Positions 1 to 6,436 of a stretch of 8,233 nt of DNA are shown in pieces (positions within the stretch are counted from its first letter, which is position 1; each line of letters starts with the position of its first letter). Origin of the DNA: Alphaproteobacteria bacterium. Its GTDB lineage: Bacteria > Pseudomonadota > Alphaproteobacteria > Rickettsiales > RI-342. The DNA lies in assembly GCA_020851915.1 (NCBI GenBank), contig JADZBT010000123.1, positions 1-8,233 of the forward strand, read 5' to 3'. The notes below the pieces were generated by a model, which searched no databases, was not told the DNA's origin, and was given only the letters and a program-made list of their open reading frames with translations. Both the position numbers and the translations under genes were made by a program.

Positions 1-2212
1 AAAACAGGGTAACGCGAATAGCGTCGCTGCGCCCGTCGCAGAGAAGGTCATAGAGCAGCCCGTCGCGAAGATTGCCGCTGCGCCGGTAGCGGCCCCCGCC
101 GCCCCGGCCGCACCCGCAGCCTCCACGGCGCACGCCGAGGATAAGGGCACGAACGCCGCCAACCAGTCGATCCGCATCAATCTGGACATACTGGAGAAGA
201 TGATGCAGACGGTGGGCGAGCTGGTGCTCTCCCGCAATCAGCTGTTGCAGCTCGCCCGCACCTCGGCGAACCAGCAGTTCCTGACCCCGTTGCAGCATCT
301 GAGCCACATCACGACCGAGCTTCAGGAAAACGTGATGAAGACGCGCATGCAGCCGATCGGCAATGCCTGGCAGAAATTCCCGCGTCTGGTGCGCGACCTC
401 TCGCTGGAACTGGGCAAGAAGATCAATCTCAAGATGATCGGCGAGGAAACCGAACTCGACCGCCAGCTGCTCGAAGCCATCAAGGACCCGCTCACCCACA
501 TGGTGCGTAATTCCTGCGACCACGGCGTGGAAACTCCCGATATTCGTCTGGCGGCAGGCAAGCCCGAAACCGGCACGGTGACGCTGAACGCCTACCATGA
601 CGGCGGCTATATCGTGATCGACATCAGCGATGACGGCAAAGGCATCAATGTCGAGCGCATCAAGGAAAAAGCCCTCGCCAACGGCCTCGCCACCGCCGCC
701 GAACTGGCCGCCATGAGCGAGAAACAGATACTCACCTTCATCTTCGCCGCAGGATTCTCAACCGCCGAGAAGGTCACGGCGGTTTCAGGGCGCGGCGTGG
801 GCATGGACGTGGTGCGTACCAACATCGAGAAGATCGGCGGCATGATCGATCTTTCGTCCACGGCGGGACAGGGCTCGAAAGTGAGCATCCGCATCCCGCT
901 GACCCTTGCCATCGTATCGGTGCTGATCGTGGAATCCGGAGCCGAGGCGTTCGCCATTCCCCAGATCAACGTCCGCGAAGTGCTCCGGGTAGGCGATGGC
1001 AGCGCCATTCGCATGGAGACCATCGATGACGCACGGGTGATCCGCCTGCGCGATGCGCTGCTGCCGGTGATCTCGCTGTCCGATATTCTGCATCTCTCCG
1101 CCATGGATACCTCCGCCCACAAGGCCAAGGCCGATTTCATAGTCGTATGCAGCGTGAACGGGATGGATTTCGGCGTGATGGTGGATCGCATCCATAATAT
1201 CGAAGAAATTGTCGTGAAGCCGGTATCGCAAGCGCTCAAATCCGTGCCGCTGTTCGCGGGCAACACGATACTGGGCGACGGCAACGTGATCATGATCCTC
1301 GACCCAAACACCCTCGCCAAGGAAGTAGGCGAAGTCAAACTGAGCAGCAAGCGCGTGGACGCCCTCGCCAATCTTCAGGATGCGGCGGACGCCTCCGGCT
1401 CCATGGCCAGCTTCCTGCTGTTCCGCTATGGCTCGGATACCCCGAACGCCGTACCGCTGGAACTGGTATGGCGTCTGGAAGAGATCGACGTGGCGCGCAT
1501 CGAACGCGCAGGCGGCGCACCGGTCGTGCAGTACCGCGACGAACTCATGCGCCTGCTGATACTGGACGACTCGTTCACGATGCCGGCACAGGGCATGGTG
1601 CAGGTGATCGTATTCTCCTACGATGGCAAGATCATCGGCCTGCCGGTCAGCGAGATACTGGACATCGTTCAGGTTCCGTTCAACCTGCAACTGGCCTCTC
1701 AGGCCAATGGCTATCTCGGCAGCATGGTGATCGGCGGGCAGACCACCGATCTGGTGGACGTCGCCTATCTGCTGAGTGGCAATAAGGAAGAAGCCAACCC
1801 CGTTCTGAATACCGGCGCAGTCCGCAAGGACGCCGGCAAGGTGCTGCTGGTGGATGACAGCCCGTTCTTCCTCAAGATGACCGCGCCGTTCCTCAGCTCC
1901 GCCGGATACCACGTCACCACCGTGGAGAACGGCATCGAGGCACTGGCACGGATCGAGCAGTCCGCCGAGCCGTTCGACATCATCGTGACGGACATCCAGA
2001 TGCCCGGGATGGACGGATTCCGCCTTGCGGAAGCCTGCCATACCTTCCCGCGTTCGGCATCCATACCGGTCATCGGTTGCTCCTCGACGGTGGATCCGGA
2101 AGTATTACGCAAATCCCGTCACGCGGGAATGGTCACCTGCGTGCCCAAGAACAATCGCCCGGAATTGCTGATGGTCATGGCAGAGAGCTGTGCACGGATG
2201 GAGAATCACTGA
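1..2212 (+). CDS. cheA: CheA hybrid chemotaxis histidine kinase with second CheW-like domain and C-terminal receiver (5' partial)
   Basis: This is the cytoplasmic autokinase of a chemotaxis array. It uses ATP to phosphorylate its own HPt histidine and passes phosphate to CheY and CheB. The reading frame is open from base 2, so the start, the P1 HPt domain and P2 lie outside the window; 736 residues are visible. In order they show an Ala/Pro-rich linker (bases 2-160); the P3 dimerisation helices (about 170-370); the P4 ATPase with N box MVRNSCDHGVE (about 500-532), G1 DDGKGI (about 629-646), F box FAAGFSTAEKV and G2 GRGVGMDVV (791-817); a P5 CheW-like domain (about 900-1310); a second, more divergent CheW-like domain (about 1400-1775); and a receiver (about 1840-2200). 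The receiver has the acidic pair DD at 1853-1858, phosphoacceptor Asp in TDIQMPG at 1991-1993 and the conserved Lys at about 2147. It sits 1 bp before cheW. The kinase assignment is certain. The role of the receiver (phosphate sink or output) is inference. Confidence 0.95.
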   Translation, partial: KQGNANSVAAPVAEKVIEQPVAKIAAAPVAAPAAPAAPAASTAHAEDKGTNAANQSIRINLDILEKMMQTVGELVLSRNQLLQLARTSANQQFLTPLQHLSHITTELQENVMKTRMQPIGNAWQKFPRLVRDLSLELGKKINLKMIGEETELDRQLLEAIKDPLTHMVRNSCDHGVETPDIRLAAGKPETGTVTLNAYHDGGYIVIDISDDGKGINVERIKEKALANGLATAAELAAMSEKQILTFIFAAGFSTAEKVTAVSGRGVGMDVVRTNIEKIGGMIDLSSTAGQGSKVSIRIPLTLAIVSVLIVESGAEAFAIPQINVREVLRVGDGSAIRMETIDDARVIRLRDALLPVISLSDILHLSAMDTSAHKAKADFIVVCSVNGMDFGVMVDRIHNIEEIVVKPVSQALKSVPLFAGNTILGDGNVIMILDPNTLAKEVGEVKLSSKRVDALANLQDAADASGSMASFLLFRYGSDTPNAVPLELVWRLEEIDVARIERAGGAPVVQYRDELMRLLILDDSFTMPAQGMVQVIVFSYDGKIIGLPVSEILDIVQVPFNLQLASQANGYLGSMVIGGQTTDLVDVAYLLSGNKEEANPVLNTGAVRKDAGKVLLVDDSPFFLKMTAPFLSSAGYHVTTVENGIEALARIEQSAEPFDIIVTDIQMPGMDGFRLAEACHTFPRSASIPVIGCSSTVDPEVLRKSRHAGMVTCVPKNNRPELLMVMAESCARMENH

Positions 2213-2213
2213 T

Positions 2214-2675
2214 ATGAGCGCGACATCGACGGCAGTCACCAGCAATGACCTTGCAGAGAAACAACTGGTAACGGTGCGTATTCACCAGCAGTTGCTCGGC
2301 ATCCCCGTGCTGGATGTGCGCGAGATACTCCGGGAACAGAAGATCACCAAGATCCCGCTGGCGCCGGGAGGAATCGCCGGTACGCTGAACCTGCGCGGCC
2401 GCATCGTCACGGTCGTGGATGTCCGTCACCGGCTGGAGCTTCCGCCGCGCGATACCAGCACGCTATGCACCTTCGTCATGGTGGAGCATAAGGGCGAGCT
2501 TTACAGCCTGATCGTGGATTCGGTCGGCGATATACTCAACGCATCCACCGAATCGATTCAGGACACGCCGCCCAACCTCGCCGCGAACTGGCGCAAGGTA
2601 TCCGCAGGCGTTATCCAGCTCGAAAAAGAGCTACTCATCATCCTCGACCCCAAAGCGCTGTTCGTATTCGACTGA
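2214..2675 (+). CDS. cheW: CheW chemotaxis coupling protein
   Basis: CheW is the cytoplasmic scaffold protein that joins chemoreceptor tips to the P5 domain of CheA in the signalling array. The 153-residue product is a single CheW domain of normal length. It has the typical N-terminal strand and helix pattern (LVTVRIHQQLLGIPVLDVREIL), the NLRGRIVTVVDVR segment at about residues 60-72, and a C-terminal LLIILDPKALF strand. The start is taken as ATG 2214 rather than the in-frame ATG 2190, because 2190 lies inside cheA and has no ribosome binding site. The 2214 start has GGAG at 2200-2203 with 10 nt spacing and begins MSATST. It starts 1 bp after the cheA stop, so the two are almost certainly cotranscribed and translationally coupled. 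It ends 13 bp from the convergent MCP gene. Confidence 0.95.
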   Translation: MSATSTAVTSNDLAEKQLVTVRIHQQLLGIPVLDVREILREQKITKIPLAPGGIAGTLNLRGRIVTVVDVRHRLELPPRDTSTLCTFVMVEHKGELYSLIVDSVGDILNASTESIQDTPPNLAANWRKVSAGVIQLEKELLIILDPKALFVFD

Positions 2676-2688
2676 CGCTGCTTACGGA

Positions 2689-4788
2689 TCACCCGTTGCG
2701 GATTTCCGTGAGGAACGACGATACCTCCAGATTGAGCTTCTCGGCTTCCTCGGAAACCATCCGGGCGGCGTCGCGCGTCTGTGCGGCGGAGCTGCTCGCG
2801 CTCTGCGAGGCCTGACTCACCTCGCCGATGCCGCTGTTGATCTCTCCCGTCCCCGTCGCCGCACGCGCCATGTTGGCCGCGATCTCGTTCGTCACCGCGC
2901 TCTGTTCTTCTACCGCCGCCGCAATACGCGAAGAAATATCCTTCACATTCTCGGTCGCCGTCTTGATGGAGCGCAGCACCTCTATCACCTGCGCGGATAC
3001 ATCCTGAATGCTCGCGATGTTGGCCGTAATATCCTTCGTCGCCCCCGTGGCCTGATTGGCAAGGTTCTTCACCTCTCCCGCCACCACGGCGAAGCCACGG
3101 CCCGCCTCTCCGGCACGCGCCGACTCGATCGTGGCGTTCAGCGCCAGCAGGTCGATCTGGCCTGCAATGGTCTGGATGAGTTCCACGATCTGGCCGATGC
3201 GCTGGGTCGCCTCCTCCAGCAGCTTGGAGATCTGGTCAGCACGACCCATCTCGGTCACCACGGAATCCACCGCCGCCACCGATTTCAGTATCTGCTGGGA
3301 TATTTCGCGTACTGAAGCCGACATCTCCTCCACTGCGGACGCCACGTTCTGCACGTTCTGCGACGTCTCACCGGATGCGCGGGCCACCGTGTCCGCCTTG
3401 GCACTGGCGTTGCCGATCACATCGCTCATCGATTCCGACGTCTGGTACAGTTCCGTCGCCGCAGCCGCAACCGTCTGGATGATCCCCTGAACACGGGCCT
3501 CGAACCGTCCCGCAAGCTCCTGCCGCGCGCGCACCTTCTCCTCCTCAGCACGGATAGCCGCACGCTTCTGCTCTTCTTCCAGCGCGCGCATCTTGAGCGC
3601 GTTGGTGCGGAACGTTTCCACGCGCCGCGCCATCTCACCCGATTCGTCGCGATAATCCTGACCGACAACGGGGGTATCGAGTTTACCTTCGGTGATGTCG
3701 GCCATCGCGCGCTGTAGGGTGCGGATAGGCCCGGTCACACTGCCCGTCAGCCAGAAGAACAGCCCAAATGCTATAATTTGTGCAATAGCGCACCACAGCA
3801 ACATTGTCTCTTTTTCTTGCTCCAGAACGTCGATACGGCGTGCAAGCAGCACATCAAGCTCACCAAGAGCCACCTCGCCCATGGTAGCGGTTCCATCATG
3901 CGCGTCATCCAGCACAGCGATAAAATCCCCGCCACTTACCTGCGCCCCATTCCCAATGGATTCCATCATTGCGAGCAGCGTCTCCACCTTCTTTTTATAG
4001 ATAGCCGCTGCCGGTTCTATATTTGCCTTCAGCGTGGGGCTTTCTCCGTATGCATTGGCATCCTCATGCAGTGCCGTCTCGAAATCTGCGGTAATACGCC
4101 CCAGATCCGATTCCCTCAACAGCCGCGCATTGAGCAGAATGTCCGTTCGCTCTTCCGTCGTTAATGGGCGTCCCGACGCAAGTATCGGGTAATATTGAAC
4201 GGCGGTATCGGCCAAGCGCTGCAACGACTGCGGTATGGCAAGCAGCGTGACGTCCATTGTATAATAACTGTCAAGATCCGGGTCGAGGATCAGGTTCGAC
4301 ATATCTCCCGCATGCGCGATCATCGCGCGGATGTGCGACAGCATGTCCGCATACAAGTCCAGTCGGTCCCCCGACGCGGCGTTGAACGCTTTCCATTTCT
4401 CACTCAGTTTCTGCGCGGTCATTCCGGCACGGCCGCGTGGTTCCAGGCCTTCAGAGGTGAATTGCAGATCCGCGCCGACCTCTTTATCGATCGCCTCCAG
4501 TTCTGTCAGAGCCTTCTCTATGGTGGCGGCGACAGTGACCAGCTCGGCAGCGGCATCTGGATCCTGTGCCTTGCTCATACTGAGCAGGCGATGGTCTGCG
4601 ATCTCGTTAAAGAGATCCAGCAGTGGCCGCTCGTACCGGTTCCCCTTCATTTCCTTCTCGGCAAATTCGATATTGCCGTTGAGCAGACCAAGCAGGTCAT
4701 AGGTCAAGGTCGATATGGGGATCAGGAACGCGATCACGATGCCGAACAGGCGCGCGCGAATAGACAGACGGTACAAGATAGACTTCAT
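2689..4788 (-). CDS. Methyl-accepting chemotaxis protein (transmembrane chemoreceptor)
   Basis: This inner-membrane chemoreceptor senses a periplasmic stimulus and controls CheA activity. The 699-residue product starts at ATG 4788, preceded by AAAAGGG with 4 nt spacing; it begins MKSILYRL and runs directly into transmembrane segment 1. The in-frame ATG 4830 would add 14 polar residues and has no evident ribosome binding site. The layout is TM1 at about 13-34; a large, mostly helical periplasmic domain at 35-328; TM2 at about 329-349; HAMP at about 348-401, including TGPIRTLQRAM; a coiled-coil signalling region; and the hairpin tip around 543-575, with LALNATIESARAGEAGRGF. Helices resembling methylation regions lie near 480-497 and 622-640. 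The C terminus SFLTEIRNG lacks the NWETF-type CheR/CheB tether. The sensor domain carries SNLILDPDLDSYY (164-176), a signature I associate with helical-bundle sensors of unknown ligand. It converges on cheA-cheW and probably signals through them. Confidence 0.95.
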   Translation of the reverse strand: MKSILYRLSIRARLFGIVIAFLIPISTLTYDLLGLLNGNIEFAEKEMKGNRYERPLLDLFNEIADHRLLSMSKAQDPDAAAELVTVAATIEKALTELEAIDKEVGADLQFTSEGLEPRGRAGMTAQKLSEKWKAFNAASGDRLDLYADMLSHIRAMIAHAGDMSNLILDPDLDSYYTMDVTLLAIPQSLQRLADTAVQYYPILASGRPLTTEERTDILLNARLLRESDLGRITADFETALHEDANAYGESPTLKANIEPAAAIYKKKVETLLAMMESIGNGAQVSGGDFIAVLDDAHDGTATMGEVALGELDVLLARRIDVLEQEKETMLLWCAIAQIIAFGLFFWLTGSVTGPIRTLQRAMADITEGKLDTPVVGQDYRDESGEMARRVETFRTNALKMRALEEEQKRAAIRAEEEKVRARQELAGRFEARVQGIIQTVAAAATELYQTSESMSDVIGNASAKADTVARASGETSQNVQNVASAVEEMSASVREISQQILKSVAAVDSVVTEMGRADQISKLLEEATQRIGQIVELIQTIAGQIDLLALNATIESARAGEAGRGFAVVAGEVKNLANQATGATKDITANIASIQDVSAQVIEVLRSIKTATENVKDISSRIAAAVEEQSAVTNEIAANMARAATGTGEINSGIGEVSQASQSASSSAAQTRDAARMVSEEAEKLNLEVSSFLTEIRNG

Positions 4789-4875
4789 AAGGCCCTTTTC
4801 AACATTGGGAATAGTTCGCGAACAAGACACGCCGGAACGCCGGACGGCACACGGGCATTTACTCTGCGCTGGAGC

Positions 4876-4905
4876 ATTATATAATTTTAGGATTTATCCA
4901 AGCAA
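4876..4905 (-). promoter_or_regulatory. Candidate sigma70-type promoter of the MCP gene
   Basis: On the - strand, a -35-like TTGCTT (4905-4900) and a perfect TATAAT -10 (4881-4876) are separated by 18 bp in a distinctly AT-rich stretch. Transcription would start near 4869, giving a leader of about 80 nt before the ATG at 4788. The -35 matches the enterobacterial consensus at only 4 of 6 positions. No alternative sigma-28 type element was obvious to me here. Confidence 0.5.
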
Positions 4906-4947
4906 AACTTATTTTCCGAACCCATCCCATCAGAAAAATCAGGCACG

Positions 4948-4975
4948 CCGATGCGTTTATACATGAACGCATCGG
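4948..4975 (-). terminator. Hairpin downstream of ahpD, probable terminator
   Basis: A perfect 10-bp inverted repeat, CCGATGCGTT / AACGCATCGG, encloses an 8-nt loop. It begins 10 bp beyond the ahpD stop. On the - strand it is followed about 8 nt later by a TTTTT run (4935-4939 on the complementary strand), so the U-tract is displaced compared with a classical intrinsic terminator. It may also shield the MCP promoter about 40 bp further on from read-through. Confidence 0.5.
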
Positions 4976-4985
4976 TTACCACCCA

Positions 4986-5528
4986 TCACTCCATCCCACC
5001 GATAACACATCCCTGCGCCGCCGCCGCGATCACCGCCGCGATGCGGATGCAGGACTGCACGCCCTGTCGGCTGATACCGGCCTTGGTGACCTCGTGCACA
5101 TGCGCGTCCATGCACATGCCGCAGCCGTTGATGGCCGACACCGCGAGGCTCATCATCTCAAAATCCGCCCGGTCGATGCCGGGGCTGCCGATCACGTTCA
5201 TACGCAGCCGCGCGGGCATCTTGCTGTATTCCTTATCGCTCACCAGATGGTTGAAGCGGTAATAGACATTATTCATGGCCATGATGGTGGCCGCCGCCTT
5301 GGCGGCATGGATCTCGGCCTCCGACAGCGCAACGGCAGCGTCCTGCTGCACCGCCTGCACGACCTCCGGGCATTGGGTCGCATACGCCGACGCGAGCGCG
5401 ATACCGTAGATCTGGTTCCGTTTCAGGTCGGGCGCGCCCTCTTCGCTGAGCACGCTGCCGAGATTCAGCTTGGTGTCCTTGGCGTATTCGCCCAACCGTG
5501 ATTTCAATTCCTGGACGCTCAGTACCAT
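4986..5528 (-). CDS. ahpD: AhpD-family alkyl hydroperoxide reductase / AhpC-reducing protein
   Basis: This is a cytoplasmic CxxC-containing partner that re-reduces oxidised AhpC and has weak peroxidase activity itself. In Mycobacterium it is in turn reduced through lipoamide and Lpd. The 180-residue length matches the family. The diagnostic EX11CX2CX3H signature is complete: E124, C136, C139, H143, within SAINGCGMCMDAH. The N-terminal LGEYAKDTKLNLGSVL and MNNVYYRF segments also match the mycobacterial protein as I remember it. It lies 54 bp downstream of ahpC on the same strand, with no ahpF visible, which fits an AhpC/AhpD pair. The start is uncertain: ATG 5528 has its AAGGAG only 1 nt away, whereas CTG two codons later (5522) has ideal 7-nt spacing and gives an N terminus SVQELK aligned with known AhpD proteins. 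Confidence 0.93.
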   Translation of the reverse strand: MVLSVQELKSRLGEYAKDTKLNLGSVLSEEGAPDLKRNQIYGIALASAYATQCPEVVQAVQQDAAVALSEAEIHAAKAAATIMAMNNVYYRFNHLVSDKEYSKMPARLRMNVIGSPGIDRADFEMMSLAVSAINGCGMCMDAHVHEVTKAGISRQGVQSCIRIAAVIAAAAQGCVIGGME

Positions 5529-5529
5529 T

Positions 5530-5535
5530 CTCCTT
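5530..5535 (-). promoter_or_regulatory. ahpD Shine-Dalgarno sequence with conflicting start spacing
   Basis: AAGGAG on the - strand is the only strong ribosome binding site before ahpD. It ends 1 nt before ATG 5528 and 7 nt before the in-frame CTG at 5522-5520. The spacing therefore favours initiation at CTG, or inefficient initiation at ATG. The codon between them is GTA, which is not a start codon. Confidence 0.5.
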
Positions 5536-5545
5536 GCTGGAAGTG

Positions 5546-5567
5546 GGTGGGGAGTTCCCTCCCCACC
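5546..5567 (-). promoter_or_regulatory. GC-rich intercistronic hairpin between ahpC and ahpD
   Basis: A perfect 9-bp inverted repeat (GGTGGGGAG / CTCCCCACC) with a 4-nt loop occupies much of the 54-bp ahpC-ahpD gap. It starts 15 bp after the ahpC stop and ends about 10 nt before the ahpD Shine-Dalgarno. No T-run follows it on the - strand, so a classical terminator is unlikely. It more plausibly stabilises the 3' end of ahpC mRNA, causes partial attenuation, or limits ahpD expression relative to ahpC. Confidence 0.5.
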
Positions 5568-5582
5568 ACCGAGTTTGCTTAT

Positions 5583-6173
5583 TTACGCCGCTTTTTTGCC
5601 CGGCTTCTCCGACGTTGCATCCTGAAGGTCGATGGTGTCATCGCCCTTTTTCCAGTTGCAGGGGCACAGCTCGTCGGTTTGCAGTGCGTCGAGCACCCGC
5701 AGCACCTCCTTGGGGTTACGGCCCACATTGAGGTCGGTCACCATCGCGAAGCGGATGATGCCATCGGGATCGACGATGTAGGTCGCGCGCTGTGCGACGC
5801 CTTCGTGCTTGTCAAGAATGCCCAGCGCGGAGGTCAGCTCACGCTTCACATCCGCGAGCAGCGGGAAGGGAAGGTCGCGCAATTCCTCCTGATGCTTGCG
5901 CCACGCCCAGTGCACGAACTCGCTGTCGGTGCTGCCACCCAGCACTTGGGCATCGCGATCCTTGAAATCCTCGTTCAGATCACCGAATGCCGCGATCTCC
6001 GTCGGGCACACAAAGGTGAAATCCTTGGGATAGAAGAACACCACCAGCCACTTGCCTTTGTAGCTCTGGTTATGCACATCGATGAACACGTTATCGATGG
6101 TGATGTCTTTCAGCGGCAGCTCGGCCGTCGCTTTGACATTGAATGCGGGAAATGTATCGCCTACGCCTAACAT
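5583..6173 (-). CDS. ahpC: AhpC-type 2-Cys peroxiredoxin (alkyl hydroperoxide reductase subunit C)
   Basis: This cytoplasmic peroxidase reduces H2O2, organic hydroperoxides and probably peroxynitrite through a cysteine sulfenic acid cycle. The 196-residue product has the peroxidatic motif PKDFTFVCPTE (P49, T53, C56), the supporting Arg at about 129, and a C-terminal resolving pair C170-P-C172 in DELCPCNWKKGDD. That last block is characteristic of actinobacterial AhpC rather than of the enterobacterial AhpC that pairs with AhpF. The C-terminal tail beyond it is short and Lys/Ala-rich. The start ATG 6173 has AAAGGAG at 6189-6183 with 9 nt spacing. This Shine-Dalgarno sits directly before and partly within the stop of the upstream 47-codon ORF, so translation is likely coupled. 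ahpD follows on the same strand, and divergent oxyR is the expected H2O2-responsive activator. Confidence 0.96.
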   Translation of the reverse strand: MLGVGDTFPAFNVKATAELPLKDITIDNVFIDVHNQSYKGKWLVVFFYPKDFTFVCPTEIAAFGDLNEDFKDRDAQVLGGSTDSEFVHWAWRKHQEELRDLPFPLLADVKRELTSALGILDKHEGVAQRATYIVDPDGIIRFAMVTDLNVGRNPKEVLRVLDALQTDELCPCNWKKGDDTIDLQDATSEKPGKKAA

Positions 6174-6179
6174 ACTCTT

Positions 6180-6323
6180 TTACTCCTTTGGGTTACGGTT
6201 AGAATTTTCGCTTAATTTCAGTCCCATGCGGCACGCGCATTCTTCCTTGATCTCTCGCGCGCTGATGCCCTCTTCGACTGCGGTCATTGCACACTTAACG
6301 AATTCCGGGTTGTTGCCGTCCAT
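6180..6323 (-). CDS. Small cysteine-containing ORF (47 aa) leading the ahpC-ahpD operon, function unknown
   Basis: I do not recognise this gene. The product is 47 residues, begins MDGNNPEFVKCAMTAVEEG and ends NSNRNPKE. It is mostly charged and probably helical, with no signal peptide or membrane segment. It has three cysteines: C11, and a C29-A-C31 pair in EECACRMG. Support for translation comes from a perfect GGAGG (6333-6329) five nt before ATG 6323. Its TAA (6182-6180) lies immediately after the ahpC Shine-Dalgarno AAAGGAG, whose last three bases are its final GAG codon. An in-frame ATG at 6335 would add four residues but has no ribosome binding site. It lies downstream of the OxyR operator and candidate ahp promoter, so it would be the first cistron of the peroxide operon. 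It could be a redox-active small protein, a chaperone-like partner, or a leader peptide whose translation primes ahpC. The coding call is inference from signals, not from homology. Confidence 0.6.
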   Translation of the reverse strand: MDGNNPEFVKCAMTAVEEGISAREIKEECACRMGLKLSENSNRNPKE

Positions 6324-6358
6324 AGCTGCCTCCATTGCGTTTGTTTCGACACAAGCCA

Positions 6359-6388
6359 ATCCTAGCTATACGGCGTTGATATGTACAA
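6359..6388 (-). promoter_or_regulatory. Candidate promoter of the smORF-ahpC-ahpD operon
   Basis: On the - strand, TTGTAC (6388-6383) and TAGGAT (6364-6359) are separated by 18 bp. Both are weak matches to consensus (3/6 and 4/6), as expected for an activator-dependent promoter. The -35 directly abuts the OxyR operator, the geometry seen at OxyR-activated genes. Transcription would start near 6352, about 30 nt before the start codon of the small ORF. Confidence 0.45.
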
Positions 6389-6420
6389 TCGATTGATTTT
6401 ATGCTATTGATAGGTAAAAT
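6376..6420 (+). promoter_or_regulatory. Candidate oxyR promoter region overlapping the OxyR operator
   Basis: Two overlapping arrangements are possible on the + strand. The first is TTGATA (6376-6381), 18 bp, TATGCT (6400-6405). The second is TTGATT (6393-6398), 16 bp, TAAAAT (6415-6420). The first leaves a leader of about 25 nt; the second leaves only about 10 nt before ATG 6437. Either lies within or beside the OxyR operator, consistent with negative autoregulation. The sequence alone cannot choose between them. Confidence 0.35.
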
Positions 6421-6424
6421 CTAT
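6388..6424. promoter_or_regulatory. OxyR operator in the oxyR-ahpC divergent region
   Basis: ATAGGTAAAATCTAT at 6410-6424 matches the published OxyR element ATAGnTnnnAnCTAT at every defined position. It is embedded in a slightly longer dyad (GATAG/CTATC, 6409-6425). A second element, ATCGATTGATTTTAT at 6388-6402, fits 7 of 10 defined positions. It lies exactly 7 bp away, the spacing expected for an OxyR tetramer on four adjacent major grooves. The degenerate half touches the candidate ahp -35. The perfect half overlaps candidate oxyR promoter elements, which suggests activation of ahp and autorepression of oxyR. Confidence 0.75.
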
Positions 6425-6436
6425 CATTGAGGGCGC

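Noticed and set aside
785..2041. Long - strand ORF (418 codons) antisense to cheA
   Set aside because: Its product is His/Asp/Gly-rich with no family resemblance. It is the mirror of a GC-biased coding strand whose + strand frame is an unmistakable CheA.
2190..2213. Upstream in-frame ATG for cheW
   Set aside because: It lies within cheA and lacks a ribosome binding site. ATG 2214 has GGAG at proper distance and the usual CheW N-terminal length.
2684..2709. Possible hairpin ACGGA...TCCGT at the cheW/MCP convergence
   Set aside because: It has only five base pairs with a 16-nt loop and no T-run, too weak to call a terminator.
4789..4830. Upstream ATG 4830 for the MCP
   Set aside because: It adds 14 polar residues before the normal short basic N terminus of TM1 and has no visible Shine-Dalgarno. 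ATG 4788 has one.
4195..4884. + strand ORF of 229 codons antisense to the MCP N terminus
   Set aside because: The - strand frame encodes a continuous receptor with TM, HAMP and hairpin. The + strand product shows no domain and spans the MCP promoter region.
5547..6170. + strand ORF of 207 codons antisense to ahpC
   Set aside because: It is a shadow of ahpC, whose catalytic motifs are complete on the other strand.
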